DNA of 6,241 bases, taken from Gammaproteobacteria bacterium. GTDB lineage: Bacteria > Pseudomonadota > Gammaproteobacteria > GCA-001735895. Position 1 is the first letter of the stretch, and each line of letters opens with the position of its first letter. This document shows, piece by piece, positions 1-6,178 of the stretch. The DNA lies in contig QNFD01000171.1 in assembly GCA_003645435.1 (NCBI GenBank), positions 1-6,241 of the forward strand, read 5' to 3'. A model generated the notes under the pieces. It had not been told where the DNA came from. It searched no databases and saw nothing but the letters and a program-made list of their open reading frames with translations. The translations under genes were made by a program, and so were the position numbers.

Positions 1-370
1 AATTAGCCCATCCTTGCCATTTAATTATCCTCGTATCGAGTTGCCACTCATCGCCGGAAATCGTGTAGATCTGACTGGCTCCAGGCCGATTGCTCGCCTC
101 TGCATAAATAAGCTCGAGTTGATACTTTTGTACCGCTATGCGCTTAATGACTACGTCGACGATGTCATTTTCGAAGGTCAGCCTTTGATAGGAATTTAAA
201 TTGGAAAGGATTAACAGCAACGCGATTAAAAACGTCAATGCCAATAAACCCTGCAAACCATACAGGGTGCTGCCAATTATCCTGCCTCGCTTGACCTTGC
301 GCCAGGTTAGCGTGGCCAGGATCACGGCCAGGAAGCCCAGTCCAATGCAAATGTAGACAAGAGGATTCAT
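1..370 (-). CDS. Two-helix membrane protein of unknown function, C-terminus cut by window edge
   Basis: An open frame of 123 codons runs from ATG at 370 through the left edge without a stop, so the gene is partial. Two hydrophobic segments lie at about residues 4-21 and 34-60, separated by a short basic stretch (WRKVKRGR). They are followed by a soluble region starting YQRLT (61-65) and containing GDEWQLDTRIIKW (106-118). This layout resembles a gammaproteobacterial family of roughly 200-250 residues that is sometimes annotated, without good support, as a cation/multidrug efflux pump; I recall the family from memory only. Two helices are too few for a typical transporter, so the function is unknown. 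No Shine-Dalgarno is visible; the ATG overlaps the TGA of the upstream frame as ATGA (370-367), which suggests translational coupling. The position after the MBL hydrolase is where purC sits in Pseudomonas. Confidence 0.75.
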   Translation of the reverse strand, partial: MNPLVYICIGLGFLAVILATLTWRKVKRGRIIGSTLYGLQGLLALTFLIALLLILSNLNSYQRLTFENDIVDVVIKRIAVQKYQLELIYAEASNRPGASQIYTISGDEWQLDTRIIKWQGWAN

Positions 371-643
371 TTTTTAGCGTATACAGGAAAGCCGAACACG
401 CCTTCCAGATTATTTAACCCGGAAATTTCATAAATCTGCGCCAAGATCGCGCAGGCCATTGTTTTCAAAAAGAAATGGGATTCCACAAGGAAATTTCCGA
501 AGGAGTCTCGTATCAACGATTACGAGCGACTGAGGACCTCGGTGCCCCTTGAGGGTGAATATTTCTTGTGGAATCAATAGACTAGCGAGATGGTGCATGA
601 TTTGTGAATTTTCCGGGTTAAGATCAGATAATAGTCCATCCAA
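367..643 (-). pseudogene. Unrecognised small gene with probable frameshift
   Basis: Two overlapping frames together look like one protein of about 90 residues. The first frame starts at TTG 643 or ATG 598 and reads through VIVDTRLLRKFPCGIPFLF and NNGLRDLGADL to a TGA at 430-428. The second frame, offset by one base, carries QIYEISGLNNLEGVFGFPVY and ends at TGA 369-367, overlapping the ATG of the next gene by ATGA. Further upstream the second frame has two in-frame stops, so it cannot be a gene alone. Joining the frames near 430-450 gives a natural-looking sequence flush with both neighbours: it overlaps the 3' end of the hydrolase gene by up to 20 bases and couples to the membrane gene. I do not recognise the family. 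The break may be a sequencing error, a true inactivating indel or, less likely, a +1 recoding site. The first frame alone, as a 71- or 56-residue protein, is the alternative. Confidence 0.42.
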
Positions 644-1379
644 AGCCGCTTTCCTGGCTAGCCAGAATCGGCGATGGAATGCTCTTCACTTGCCTGAGCT
701 GTTGCTCGACAATAGCACGAGAATTATTATTTTCGGATATGTGTGCGGCGATCAGGCAACTCAAACTTGTAGTATCAATATTTTGCAACAAATATAGCGA
801 CTGATCATTCGACAAATGCCCGAGATCGCCGGAAACCCGTTGTTTAAGTGGATAGGGATAAGGACCGGTATCGAGCATATCCTGGTCGTAATTAAACTCC
901 AGCAACAATCCATCCAGGCTGCTATAAGCCTCGATGATATGGTTAGTGATATGCCCGGTATCGGTCAGTATGCCGAGTTTTTTACCACTATCGATATGAC
1001 TGAATACGAACTGTACCGGCTCACCGGCATCGTGTGGCACAGTCACCGGCAATATCTCGAAGCAACCAATTCTGGCAGTTTCGCCGCCACAAACTTCATT
1101 ATATCTAAATTGTCCATCAAACACCGCGCGGGCCGTACCAACGGTAGTCCACACAGGGATATTAAATTTTGATGACAAACGGACAACACCGTTACTATGA
1201 TCAGAATGCTCATGGGTTAGCAATATAGCGTCGATATCTTCGGCATCGATACCAAGTCTCGCCAGGCGTAATTCAAATTGGCGTACAGAAAATCCACAGT
1301 CCACCAGAATAGTGGTTTTTTCGTGACTCACTATAGTGGCGTTGCCCTTGCTGCCACTGCCGAGGGACGCTAGGCGCAT
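624..1379 (-). CDS. MBL-fold metallo-hydrolase, YycJ/WalJ-like
   Basis: A complete 251-residue protein of the usual length for this metallo-beta-lactamase-fold subfamily, presumably cytoplasmic as no signal peptide is visible. The N-terminus MRLASLGSGSKGNATIV is typical. The metal-binding motif THEHSDH is at residues 55-61 (His56, His58, Asp60, His61). Further likely ligands are His116 (VPHDAGE), Asp140 (GILTDTGH), and His188 or His213 (GHLSNDQ, AAHISENN). Relatives of WalJ (YycJ) have been linked to 5'-3' exonuclease-like nucleic-acid processing and cell-wall phenotypes, but the substrate of the proteobacterial form is not established. The start is ATG 1379 rather than TTG 1385 because a GAGG lies seven bases upstream of the ATG. 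The dapA-bamC-hydrolase order matches Pseudomonas. The 3' end overlaps the following small frame, consistent with one operon. Confidence 0.93.
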   Translation of the reverse strand: MRLASLGSGSKGNATIVSHEKTTILVDCGFSVRQFELRLARLGIDAEDIDAILLTHEHSDHSNGVVRLSSKFNIPVWTTVGTARAVFDGQFRYNEVCGGETARIGCFEILPVTVPHDAGEPVQFVFSHIDSGKKLGILTDTGHITNHIIEAYSSLDGLLLEFNYDQDMLDTGPYPYPLKQRVSGDLGHLSNDQSLYLLQNIDTTSLSCLIAAHISENNNSRAIVEQQLRQVKSIPSPILASQESGFGWTII

Positions 1380-1386
1380 GAACAAT

Positions 1387-1390
1387 CCTC
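1387..1390 (-). promoter_or_regulatory. Ribosome binding site deciding the MBL hydrolase start
   Basis: GAGG on the minus strand (within TGAGGAT) is followed by a seven-base spacer and ATG at 1379. The alternative in-frame TTG at 1385 would lie only one base from this motif, so the ATG is preferred. Confidence 0.7.
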
Positions 1391-1448
1391 AAAAATCATT
1401 GTTTCAATCATAGTATTGTGCTGCCACCTTTTTCCGAATTTACTAGCC

Positions 1449-1538
1449 ATTTTTAAACCAGATAATGTTAAAACAACTAATACTAAAACAGATAATGCTA
1501 AAACAACTAATACTAAAACCGCCCATATCAAAACTATC
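1449..1538. repeat. Imperfect 15-base tandem repeat, about six copies
   Basis: In the spacer between bamC and the hydrolase, a 15-base unit recurs in phase. On the plus strand its core is AATRYTAAAACARMT, with units starting at 1464, 1479, 1494, 1509 and 1524 and a weaker one at 1449. Adjacent units alternate so that a 30-base higher-order copy is visible: 1461-1490 and 1491-1520 match at 28 of 30 positions. On the minus strand the core reads GTTTTAGTATTAGTT. Because the unit is a multiple of three, the plus strand is open and would encode a five-residue N-x-K-T-x repeat, but that frame starts only with TTG and has no ribosome binding site. The function is unknown; slippage-generated intergenic sequence is the simplest reading. 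Confidence 0.8.
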
Positions 1539-1585
1539 GATACCACGTTTAGCGGGAGCGCCCAGCCGGCGACAGCCGGTATCGA
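1537..1585. repeat. GC-rich inverted repeat between bamC and the hydrolase gene
   Basis: Eight-base arms TCGATACC (1537-1544) and GGTATCGA (1578-1585) are perfectly complementary. They enclose a nested five-base stem CCGGC/GCCGG with a four-base loop at 1566-1579. The nested stem and the outer arms share bases 1578-1579, so the two pairings compete. No T-run follows on the minus strand, so this is not a standard intrinsic terminator for bamC. It could attenuate transcription or protect the mRNA 3' end, or it may simply be chance structure. Confidence 0.4.
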
Positions 1586-1619
1586 CTTTGTAAATAATAA
1601 AGGTTGAATGCCGTGACGA

Positions 1620-2720
1620 TTATTTTAGGAATTCCTTCAACAGGGTTAAAAATTCTACCGCCTCGGGTGAATTATCAATTTCACCCTCCTTATCTTCCAT
1701 GCTTATGCGTGTTAGTTCAGGCGTCTCCTCGGTAAATATTAAATAGATTTGTTTCTTCTGGTTTTCGTATTCGGTACTAAATGTGAAGAACCCTGACTTT
1801 TCTACTTTGGTATCGATATCGGTAACAACCAGCATTACACCATCCCCGGAGAGCCCACTCTTCATGTTGGATTCAGCTACTTCGAAGTTGATGCGTTCGA
1901 GTTGATGTAAGGTTCGATGCCAGTTTCGGCTATATTCGCCTTTTAGCTCCAGATAAGTTTCATTCTCTTTGAAATCGACCTGCAAACTGGCCCTGGGAGC
2001 AAATAATCTAATATTGACCAGGTGTTCATCGAGCTCGGACCGTTCCACGCCAAGGTAAATCATCAACCGCGATAACATTTCCACTTCGAGTTCGCTATCT
2101 GAGGCACGGAAGCCCCATTCCTCTCCTTTACTACTATCTTCGGTCGCCCTGGTCGACAATTCATGGATGTATGTGGTGCCCCGGTGAGAAATGTAAATCT
2201 GTGTTGTACCGGTCTCCGGGTCCCTGGCGATCCTGGTTTTAAACTGGTCCTGGCTGGCAGATAATTCATCTCCGCCAAAAAATTTTGATATGAAATTTCT
2301 ATCTTCGTCGCCGGTGCCTTCCTTATTGTAAATCCACTCAGTTTGCATAGTGCCAATAACCGGCTCGTCCATTTTCAGGATGAAACCTTCAGATTTCCAG
2401 AAGTTCTTTACTAATTGATAAGTATCGTCGACTGTCCCATCAACGGATACCCAGTAAAAATCGGCATAGCCCTCGAGTTTAATTGTTTGCATTTCGGGCA
2501 ATACTGGTGTCTTTTTGCCGGTTGCAGTAATACCGTTGCTGCCGGCGGAAACTGCCGAAGGTAGCTCTAGTCTTGCATCCGAATTCTCTACTGTTAAATC
2601 GGGCGGAATTTCGAGATTCGGCTGAACTTGACTATTGCCATATAACTCGTCCGGCGAACTACTGCAGGCAAGCAGGTTGAGAGTAATTAACACAACCAGA
2701 ATCGAAACTGGAAATTTCAT
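1620..2720 (-). CDS. bamC: Outer membrane assembly lipoprotein BamC
   Basis: 366 residues, somewhat longer than the 344 of E. coli BamC (NlpB). A lipoprotein signal peptide spans residues 1-18 with lipobox LLAC and lipidated Cys19. Ser at position +2, with no Asp retention signal, fits delivery to the outer membrane. An extended low-complexity N-terminal segment follows, including LEIPPDLT (36-43), corresponding to the unstructured part that packs on BamD in E. coli. Two helix-grip domains then occupy about 80-235 and 245-366; typical family sequence includes LVKNFWKSEGF (103-113), MQTEWIYN (125-132) and RNWHRTLHQLERINFEV (265-281). BamC is an accessory, usually non-essential member of the BamABCDE complex that inserts beta-barrel proteins. 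The ATG overlaps the dapA stop as ATGA (2720-2717), with GGGG just upstream, indicating cotranscription and coupled translation with dapA as in other gammaproteobacteria. Confidence 0.94.
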   Translation of the reverse strand: MKFPVSILVVLITLNLLACSSSPDELYGNSQVQPNLEIPPDLTVENSDARLELPSAVSAGSNGITATGKKTPVLPEMQTIKLEGYADFYWVSVDGTVDDTYQLVKNFWKSEGFILKMDEPVIGTMQTEWIYNKEGTGDEDRNFISKFFGGDELSASQDQFKTRIARDPETGTTQIYISHRGTTYIHELSTRATEDSSKGEEWGFRASDSELEVEMLSRLMIYLGVERSELDEHLVNIRLFAPRASLQVDFKENETYLELKGEYSRNWHRTLHQLERINFEVAESNMKSGLSGDGVMLVVTDIDTKVEKSGFFTFSTEYENQKKQIYLIFTEETPELTRISMEDKEGEIDNSPEAVEFLTLLKEFLK

Positions 2721-3592
2721 AAAGCCCCACTGTCAATCAGCGCCTGTCGTAATGGCGCCTGGTATTCTTCGGCTAACACTGTCATCGGCAGGCGCATATT
2801 GACTTCACCAAAACCCATTTGCGAAACCGCCCACTTTACCGGAATCGGGTTTGATTCGACGAACAAAAGACGATGGAGATCGGCTATTTCAGCATCAATC
2901 CGGCGCGCTTTGGTTTCATTGCCCTCGTAGGCATTACGGCACATCGCAGACATTTTCGCCGGTACGACGTTTGCGGTAACCGATATTGCGCCATGGCCAC
3001 CATTCAAAATAAAGTCACATGTGGTTGAATCATCGCCTGTTAACAGGGCAAAATTATGATCAACCTGGCGCTTGATATCAGCGAGTCGCTGCATACTTCC
3101 GGTGGCCTCTTTAATACCGACGATATTGCTTACCCTGGCTAACTCGGCTACCGTTTCAGCTTGCATATCGCAGGCTGTGCGACCGGGCACATTGTAGAGA
3201 ATTTGTGGTATGTCAACCGCCTGCGCTATTGCCTGAAAGTGCAAAACCAGGCCTTTTTGAGTGGGTTTATTATAATATGGGGTTACCAGAAGACAGGCAT
3301 CTGCGTTGACTTTTTTTGCACAACGGGTCAAATGGATTGCTTCCGTAGTGGAATTGGCGCCGGTGCCGGCAATCATCGGTAAACGATGATTGATGATTTC
3401 AAAACTCCTGTGCAACAACTCACAGTGTTCGTCAGGATCCAGGGTCGCGGATTCGCCGGTAGTTCCGGCAATCACCAGGGCATCGGTGCCCTGTTCCACA
3501 TGGAAATCGATTAGCGCTTCCAGTTGTGGATAATCAATAGCACCATCGTCAGACATCGGCGTTACTAACGCGACTAGACTACCTTTGAACAT
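2717..3592 (-). CDS. dapA: 4-hydroxy-tetrahydrodipicolinate synthase
   Basis: A complete 291-residue TIM-barrel lyase that condenses pyruvate with aspartate-4-semialdehyde, the first committed step of lysine and diaminopimelate synthesis in the cytoplasm. Numbered from ATG 3592, every key residue falls at its E. coli position: Thr44 and Thr45 (AGTTGESAT), Tyr107 (TPYYN), Tyr133 and Arg138 (YNVPGRT) and the Schiff-base lysine Lys161 (GIKEATG). NPIPVKWA near the C-terminus is also typical. The ATG is preferred over an in-frame GTG at 3601 because the GAGG at 3604-3601 overlaps that GTG and stands eight bases before the ATG, and because the protein then begins MFKGS like the E. coli enzyme (MFTGS). 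The stop overlaps the bamC start by four bases. The upstream gap presumably holds the promoter. gcvR and bcp, frequent neighbours of dapA in the class, are absent. Confidence 0.97.
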   Translation of the reverse strand: MFKGSLVALVTPMSDDGAIDYPQLEALIDFHVEQGTDALVIAGTTGESATLDPDEHCELLHRSFEIINHRLPMIAGTGANSTTEAIHLTRCAKKVNADACLLVTPYYNKPTQKGLVLHFQAIAQAVDIPQILYNVPGRTACDMQAETVAELARVSNIVGIKEATGSMQRLADIKRQVDHNFALLTGDDSTTCDFILNGGHGAISVTANVVPAKMSAMCRNAYEGNETKARRIDAEIADLHRLLFVESNPIPVKWAVSQMGFGEVNMRLPMTVLAEEYQAPLRQALIDSGAL

Positions 3593-3600
3593 TGTGTGCA

Positions 3601-3604
3601 CCTC
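3601..3604 (-). promoter_or_regulatory. Ribosome binding site deciding the dapA start
   Basis: GAGG on the minus strand is followed by eight bases and ATG 3592. It overlaps the competing GTG at 3601, which makes the GTG unlikely as a start. Confidence 0.7.
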
Positions 3605-3614
3605 TGTGCTATTG

Positions 3615-3761
3615 CTAAGCTAGAAAACCCCTGGATAACTCAACTTTGAATTCCCAGTGGGTAACAAAATCATCAGCAGCGGCCTGGGATAGCTTATGCT
3701 GGCACCGCTGGAGAAAGACCACAGGTCCAACCCGGGTCCCCGGCATAGCTATAACATTCAT
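3615..3761 (-). CDS. Marginal 48-residue ORF directly upstream of dapA
   Basis: A frame starts at ATG 3761, with an AAGG nine bases upstream, and ends at TAG 3617-3615, only 22 bases before the dapA ATG. The product would begin MNVIAMPGTRVGPVVFLQ and end VELSRGFLA. I recognise no family, signal peptide or membrane segment. It has no run of lysine codons, so a lysine attenuator leader is not supported. It could be a small protein cotranscribed with dapA, the remnant of a lost neighbour, or chance. Confidence 0.2.
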   Translation of the reverse strand: MNVIAMPGTRVGPVVFLQRCQHKLSQAAADDFVTHWEFKVELSRGFLA

Positions 3762-3792
3762 TTAAACCGACCTTAGCTAATCAGTCGCGTAT

Positions 3793-3819
3793 GTTATAAA
3801 GACTACTATCAATGTACAA
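3793..3819 (-). promoter_or_regulatory. Weak sigma70-like promoter candidate upstream of dapA
   Basis: On the minus strand TTGTAC (3819-3814) precedes TATAAC (3798-3793) with a 15-base spacer; reading TAACAT as the -10 gives 17 bases. Both boxes deviate from consensus. The location, about 200 bases upstream of dapA, is reasonable, but the match is modest. Confidence 0.25.
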
Positions 3820-3834
3820 GCGATAGTCACCGCT

Positions 3835-3859
3835 TAATAATCTGTATGGGGGATTATTA
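3835..3859. repeat. AT-rich perfect hairpin in the perM-dapA gap
   Basis: TAATAATC (3835-3842) and GATTATTA (3852-3859) form a perfect eight-base inverted repeat around the nine-base loop TGTATGGGG. It lies upstream of the promoter candidate for dapA. It could be a protein-binding operator or a transcript hairpin; the low GC of the stem and lack of a T-run argue against a strong terminator. Confidence 0.45.
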
Positions 3860-4009
3860 CAAAAATTTCACCCGGAGGGATTTAAACTCGCACCAGAAAT
3901 ATACGATTTTCCGCCCTGGCCCTATAACTACTGCATTATATTAAGCCTAGTCAGGAAACTTGTCTGGAAAAGGTATTGCTCCGCTGGATAGCGCTCCATC
4001 GGTAGATGA

Positions 4010-5071
4010 TTAGCCGGTGACGGTCTCATGTACAGGCCAGGCTTTTATGATGGCCTGTATCAGAGTGGCGAGCGGGATAGCAAAAAACACCCCCCAAATA
4101 CCCCACAGACTGCCAAAAAAAACTACCGCAACGATGATCGCGATCGGGTGCAAATTGACGACCTCGGAAAAAAGTAACGGTACCAGCAGATTACCATCAA
4201 GAAACTGGATAATCCCATAAATTAGCAACAAGTAGCCAAAATGAGAAGACCACCCCCATTGTGAAAAAGCGATCAATGCCACCGGAATAGTGATCACCGT
4301 GGCGCCGACATAAGGCACGATAACCGAAAGGCCAACGAGCAAACTAAGCAGCATGGCGAAGTTAAGTCCCATCAGTTCAAAGGCAATATAGGTCGAAACC
4401 CAGACGACGATAATTTCAATGAATTTGCCCCGTACATAACTGGCAATCTTCACATCCAGATCATTCCAGACCTTCCTTACCAGCCGACGCTCATCGGGTA
4501 AGAAATCACCCAGCCAGCCCAGGATCAAATCCTTGTCCTTGAGAAAAAAAAACACCATTAGCGGCAACAGGATTAAATACACGAGGAAAGTAATCAGGCC
4601 GACTACCGACGCCAATGACCAACTCACCACATTCTGGCCAAGCGAGGCTACCTCGATGCGCAGAAACGTGAGTATTTCCTCGACCTCTTGCGTCGAAAAG
4701 AAATCAGGGTAGAGCTCGGGTAGTCGCATCAACAATTGCTGGCCAACACCTAGCATAACCGGCATTTCGCGGATCAACTCGCTAACCTGTTTTGATAATA
4801 AAGGCAGCAAAACAAAAAGGGTGAGGACGATGGCAGTAAGCATTAACGCGGTAGCAACACTCGCGCCAACGGTACGGCTCAGGTTGATCTGCTGCATTCG
4901 TATTACCAGACCCTCGAACAGATAGGCGATAACAATACCGACGAGAATCGGCATAAGATACGCATTCATTATGACAATCAGTAAAAATCCGGAAATTAAT
5001 ATAAAAGCAAATATCACCGTTTGCGGGTCGGTGAAATAGCGTTGATACCACTGCTTTAAAACATTAATCAT
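4010..5071 (-). CDS. perM: AI-2E family permease, PerM type
   Basis: 353 residues, the same length as E. coli PerM (YfgO) as I recall it, with similar sequence throughout. A pair of helices occupies about 17-57 and another helix about 69-92. A soluble stretch (93-150) follows, then helices near 152-176, 215-237, 238-268, 276-298 and 305-342. Signature segments include VGLITFLVYLILLPLMVFFF (157-176), LKDKD (177-181), SYVRGKFIEIIVVW (211-224), VPYVGA (252-257), DGNLLVPLLFSEVVNLHP (292-309) and GIWGVFFAIPLATLI (324-338). The family is an inner-membrane permease group; a few members export AI-2 or act as ion antiporters, but the PerM substrate is not established. The ATG overlaps the stop of the upstream 115-residue gene as ATGA (5071-5068) with no separate Shine-Dalgarno, so translation is probably coupled. 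Confidence 0.92.
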   Translation of the reverse strand: MINVLKQWYQRYFTDPQTVIFAFILISGFLLIVIMNAYLMPILVGIVIAYLFEGLVIRMQQINLSRTVGASVATALMLTAIVLTLFVLLPLLSKQVSELIREMPVMLGVGQQLLMRLPELYPDFFSTQEVEEILTFLRIEVASLGQNVVSWSLASVVGLITFLVYLILLPLMVFFFLKDKDLILGWLGDFLPDERRLVRKVWNDLDVKIASYVRGKFIEIIVVWVSTYIAFELMGLNFAMLLSLLVGLSVIVPYVGATVITIPVALIAFSQWGWSSHFGYLLLIYGIIQFLDGNLLVPLLFSEVVNLHPIAIIVAVVFFGSLWGIWGVFFAIPLATLIQAIIKAWPVHETVTG

Positions 5072-5415
5072 TGGTTAAGATACTGGTCGTATTGTGCCTG
5101 GAAAATAGATTGTAATTCATCGATTACGTCAGAAGCTTCTCGTCCTTTCAATATATGCTGCCCCATTAACGCCGAGGTTTGATCGAGTATGGTATTTGTT
5201 TCGAGCATATAGTAGGTTTTCTTCAATCTTTTAATCGCGGCAATCACGCTTTCTTGCCTGGGTCTTTCTATGCTTTCCGGTTTCAGGTCCTTGGCCCTGG
5301 AATCTTCAACTTTATATCGCTGCACCAGAAAATTCGCGTAGTCAACAATTGCCTGCTGATGATCAGCATCCAGTTGCGCTAATAGTAGTTTAATCTCGCG
5401 AAGCTTATTTTTCAT
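5068..5415 (-). CDS. Conserved small helical protein of unknown function
   Basis: 115 residues, probably cytoplasmic and mostly alpha-helical, with no signal peptide or membrane segment. The N-terminal part (about 1-35, ending VDYANFLVQRY) resembles the short helical motif seen in DUF2281-like and antitoxin-like proteins. A charged linker follows, then a C-terminal block (about 57-115) containing VIAAIKRLKKTYYML and SALMGQHILKGREASDVIDE. I believe similar proteins occur in other gammaproteobacteria, but I cannot name a characterised member. The start ATG 5415 has a weak AGG four bases upstream. The stop overlaps the perM start by four bases, and the gene begins 40 bases after the LysR stop, so the three genes may share a transcript. 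No toxin partner is next to it, so an antitoxin role is not supported. Confidence 0.82.
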   Translation of the reverse strand: MKNKLREIKLLLAQLDADHQQAIVDYANFLVQRYKVEDSRAKDLKPESIERPRQESVIAAIKRLKKTYYMLETNTILDQTSALMGQHILKGREASDVIDELQSIFQAQYDQYLNQ

Positions 5416-5455
5416 TTAGCCTGTAACCAGGATTAACTCGAAACAACGGATCAAG

Positions 5456-6178
5456 TCATTTTTGGCGCTGGCAATAAGCATGCGCAAATTCCAGTAACTC
5501 CTCCATGATCCTGACGCGAAATTTTTGGCGCTGACGTACGAATGAGAAAGGCCTGCTCAAAGATGGATCAAGTTGTAATTCGGCTAGTGTATTTAATTTT
5601 AATTCCTTGACTATAGTCGAGCGCGACAAAATAGATATACCCATATCGGTCTCCACCGCTCCTTTAAGCGCCTCTGGACTGCCCAGTTCCATACAATAAT
5701 TCATCTCAGCGGGGTTTACGTTTTGATCGATCAGATATTGCGTGATAACTTCACGCGTTCCCGAGCCCTCCTCCCTGCAAACGAACGGGTATTGTATTAG
5801 TTCCGCCGGCTTGACCCTGGTCCCTCGTCTTGCCAACTCGTGGTTAGGCGCAGTTACTACAACGAGATGGTCGTCATGACAAACCTCTACAATGAGGTTC
5901 TTGTTCGTGACCGGTGCCTCGACGATACCGAGATCGATCACATTGTGCTCGACCATGGATACGATGCCTTCTGAATTTGAAACCTTGAGACGCAGATTGA
6001 TATCAGGATACTGGTTCTTGAATTCACCGAGCAAGGCGGGCAGCATATATTCCGCAATCGTAGTACTCGCACCGATGGTCAGGGCACCGCTAATTTCACC
6101 AGTTAAATCACGAACCGAATTTTCCATCTCGGTATAGAGATCGAAAATACGCTCGGCAAATTCGGATACCTGTTCGCC
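5456..6178 (-). CDS. LysR-type transcriptional regulator, CysL/CbbR-like, N-terminus missing
   Basis: About 240 residues are visible; full-length LysR proteins have about 300, so the roughly 60-residue helix-turn-helix domain is lost at the right edge. The visible part begins GEQVSEFAERIFDLYTEMEN, the normal linker after the winged helix, so the ATG at 6127 is an internal methionine, not the start. The effector-binding domain follows: GALTIGASTTIAEYMLP (subdomain 1, with the Ser/Thr ligand-contact region), DLGIVEAPV, REEGSGTREV and MGISILSR. These resemble the CysL and CbbR branch of the family, whose members control sulfite reductase or carbon fixation, but the ligand cannot be assigned from sequence. 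Upstream of 6178 the frame enters a fold-back copy of itself and reaches a TAA at 6229-6227, so bases beyond about 6178 are not genuine 5' sequence. The regulated genes may include the two downstream. Confidence 0.88.
   Translation of the reverse strand, partial: GEQVSEFAERIFDLYTEMENSVRDLTGEISGALTIGASTTIAEYMLPALLGEFKNQYPDINLRLKVSNSEGIVSMVEHNVIDLGIVEAPVTNKNLIVEVCHDDHLVVVTAPNHELARRGTRVKPAELIQYPFVCREEGSGTREVITQYLIDQNVNPAEMNYCMELGSPEALKGAVETDMGISILSRSTIVKELKLNTLAELQLDPSLSRPFSFVRQRQKFRVRIMEELLEFAHAYCQRQK

Larger units (their letters stand above)
3593..4009. other. 417-base gap between perM and dapA without a convincing gene
   Basis: Neither strand has a long open frame or a recognisable tRNA or riboswitch. 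The gap contains the dapA ribosome binding site, a marginal 48-codon frame, a weak promoter candidate and an AT-rich hairpin, listed separately. Just after the perM stop there is only a four-base stem (CGCT/AGCG, 3982-3993) with no T-run, so no intrinsic terminator is evident. A lysine riboswitch is not apparent, which fits a gammaproteobacterial dapA. Confidence 0.6.

Noticed and set aside
816..1172. Plus-strand 118-codon frame
   Set aside because: It lies wholly antisense to the well-supported MBL hydrolase, whose catalytic motifs are intact.
1461..1520. CRISPR-like array
   Set aside because: The repeats are directly adjacent with no unique spacers, and no cas genes are present.
1416..1607. 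Plus-strand 63-codon frame covering the 15-base repeats
   Set aside because: It begins with TTG without a ribosome binding site, and it stays open because the repeat unit is a multiple of three; the product is low complexity and no family is recognised.
2063..2356. Minus-strand 97-codon frame inside bamC
   Set aside because: It is an alternative frame of the bamC coding region; the BamC frame is complete and has the family's features.
3868..3893. tRNA T-arm-like sequence with TTTAAA core and a following ACCA
   Set aside because: The stem does not pair over five bases and no anticodon or acceptor arm can be drawn around it on either strand.
3982..3993. Possible intrinsic terminator after perM
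   Set aside because: The stem is only four bases and no T-run follows on the minus strand.
4782..5051. Minus-strand 89-codon frame inside perM
   Set aside because: It overlaps the PerM N-terminal helices in another frame and has a cysteine- and arginine-rich composition typical of a shadow.
6125..6127. ATG as the start of the LysR gene
   Set aside because: The codons upstream to 6178 read as the normal LysR linker (GEQVSEFAERIF), so this methionine is internal and the true start lies beyond the window.
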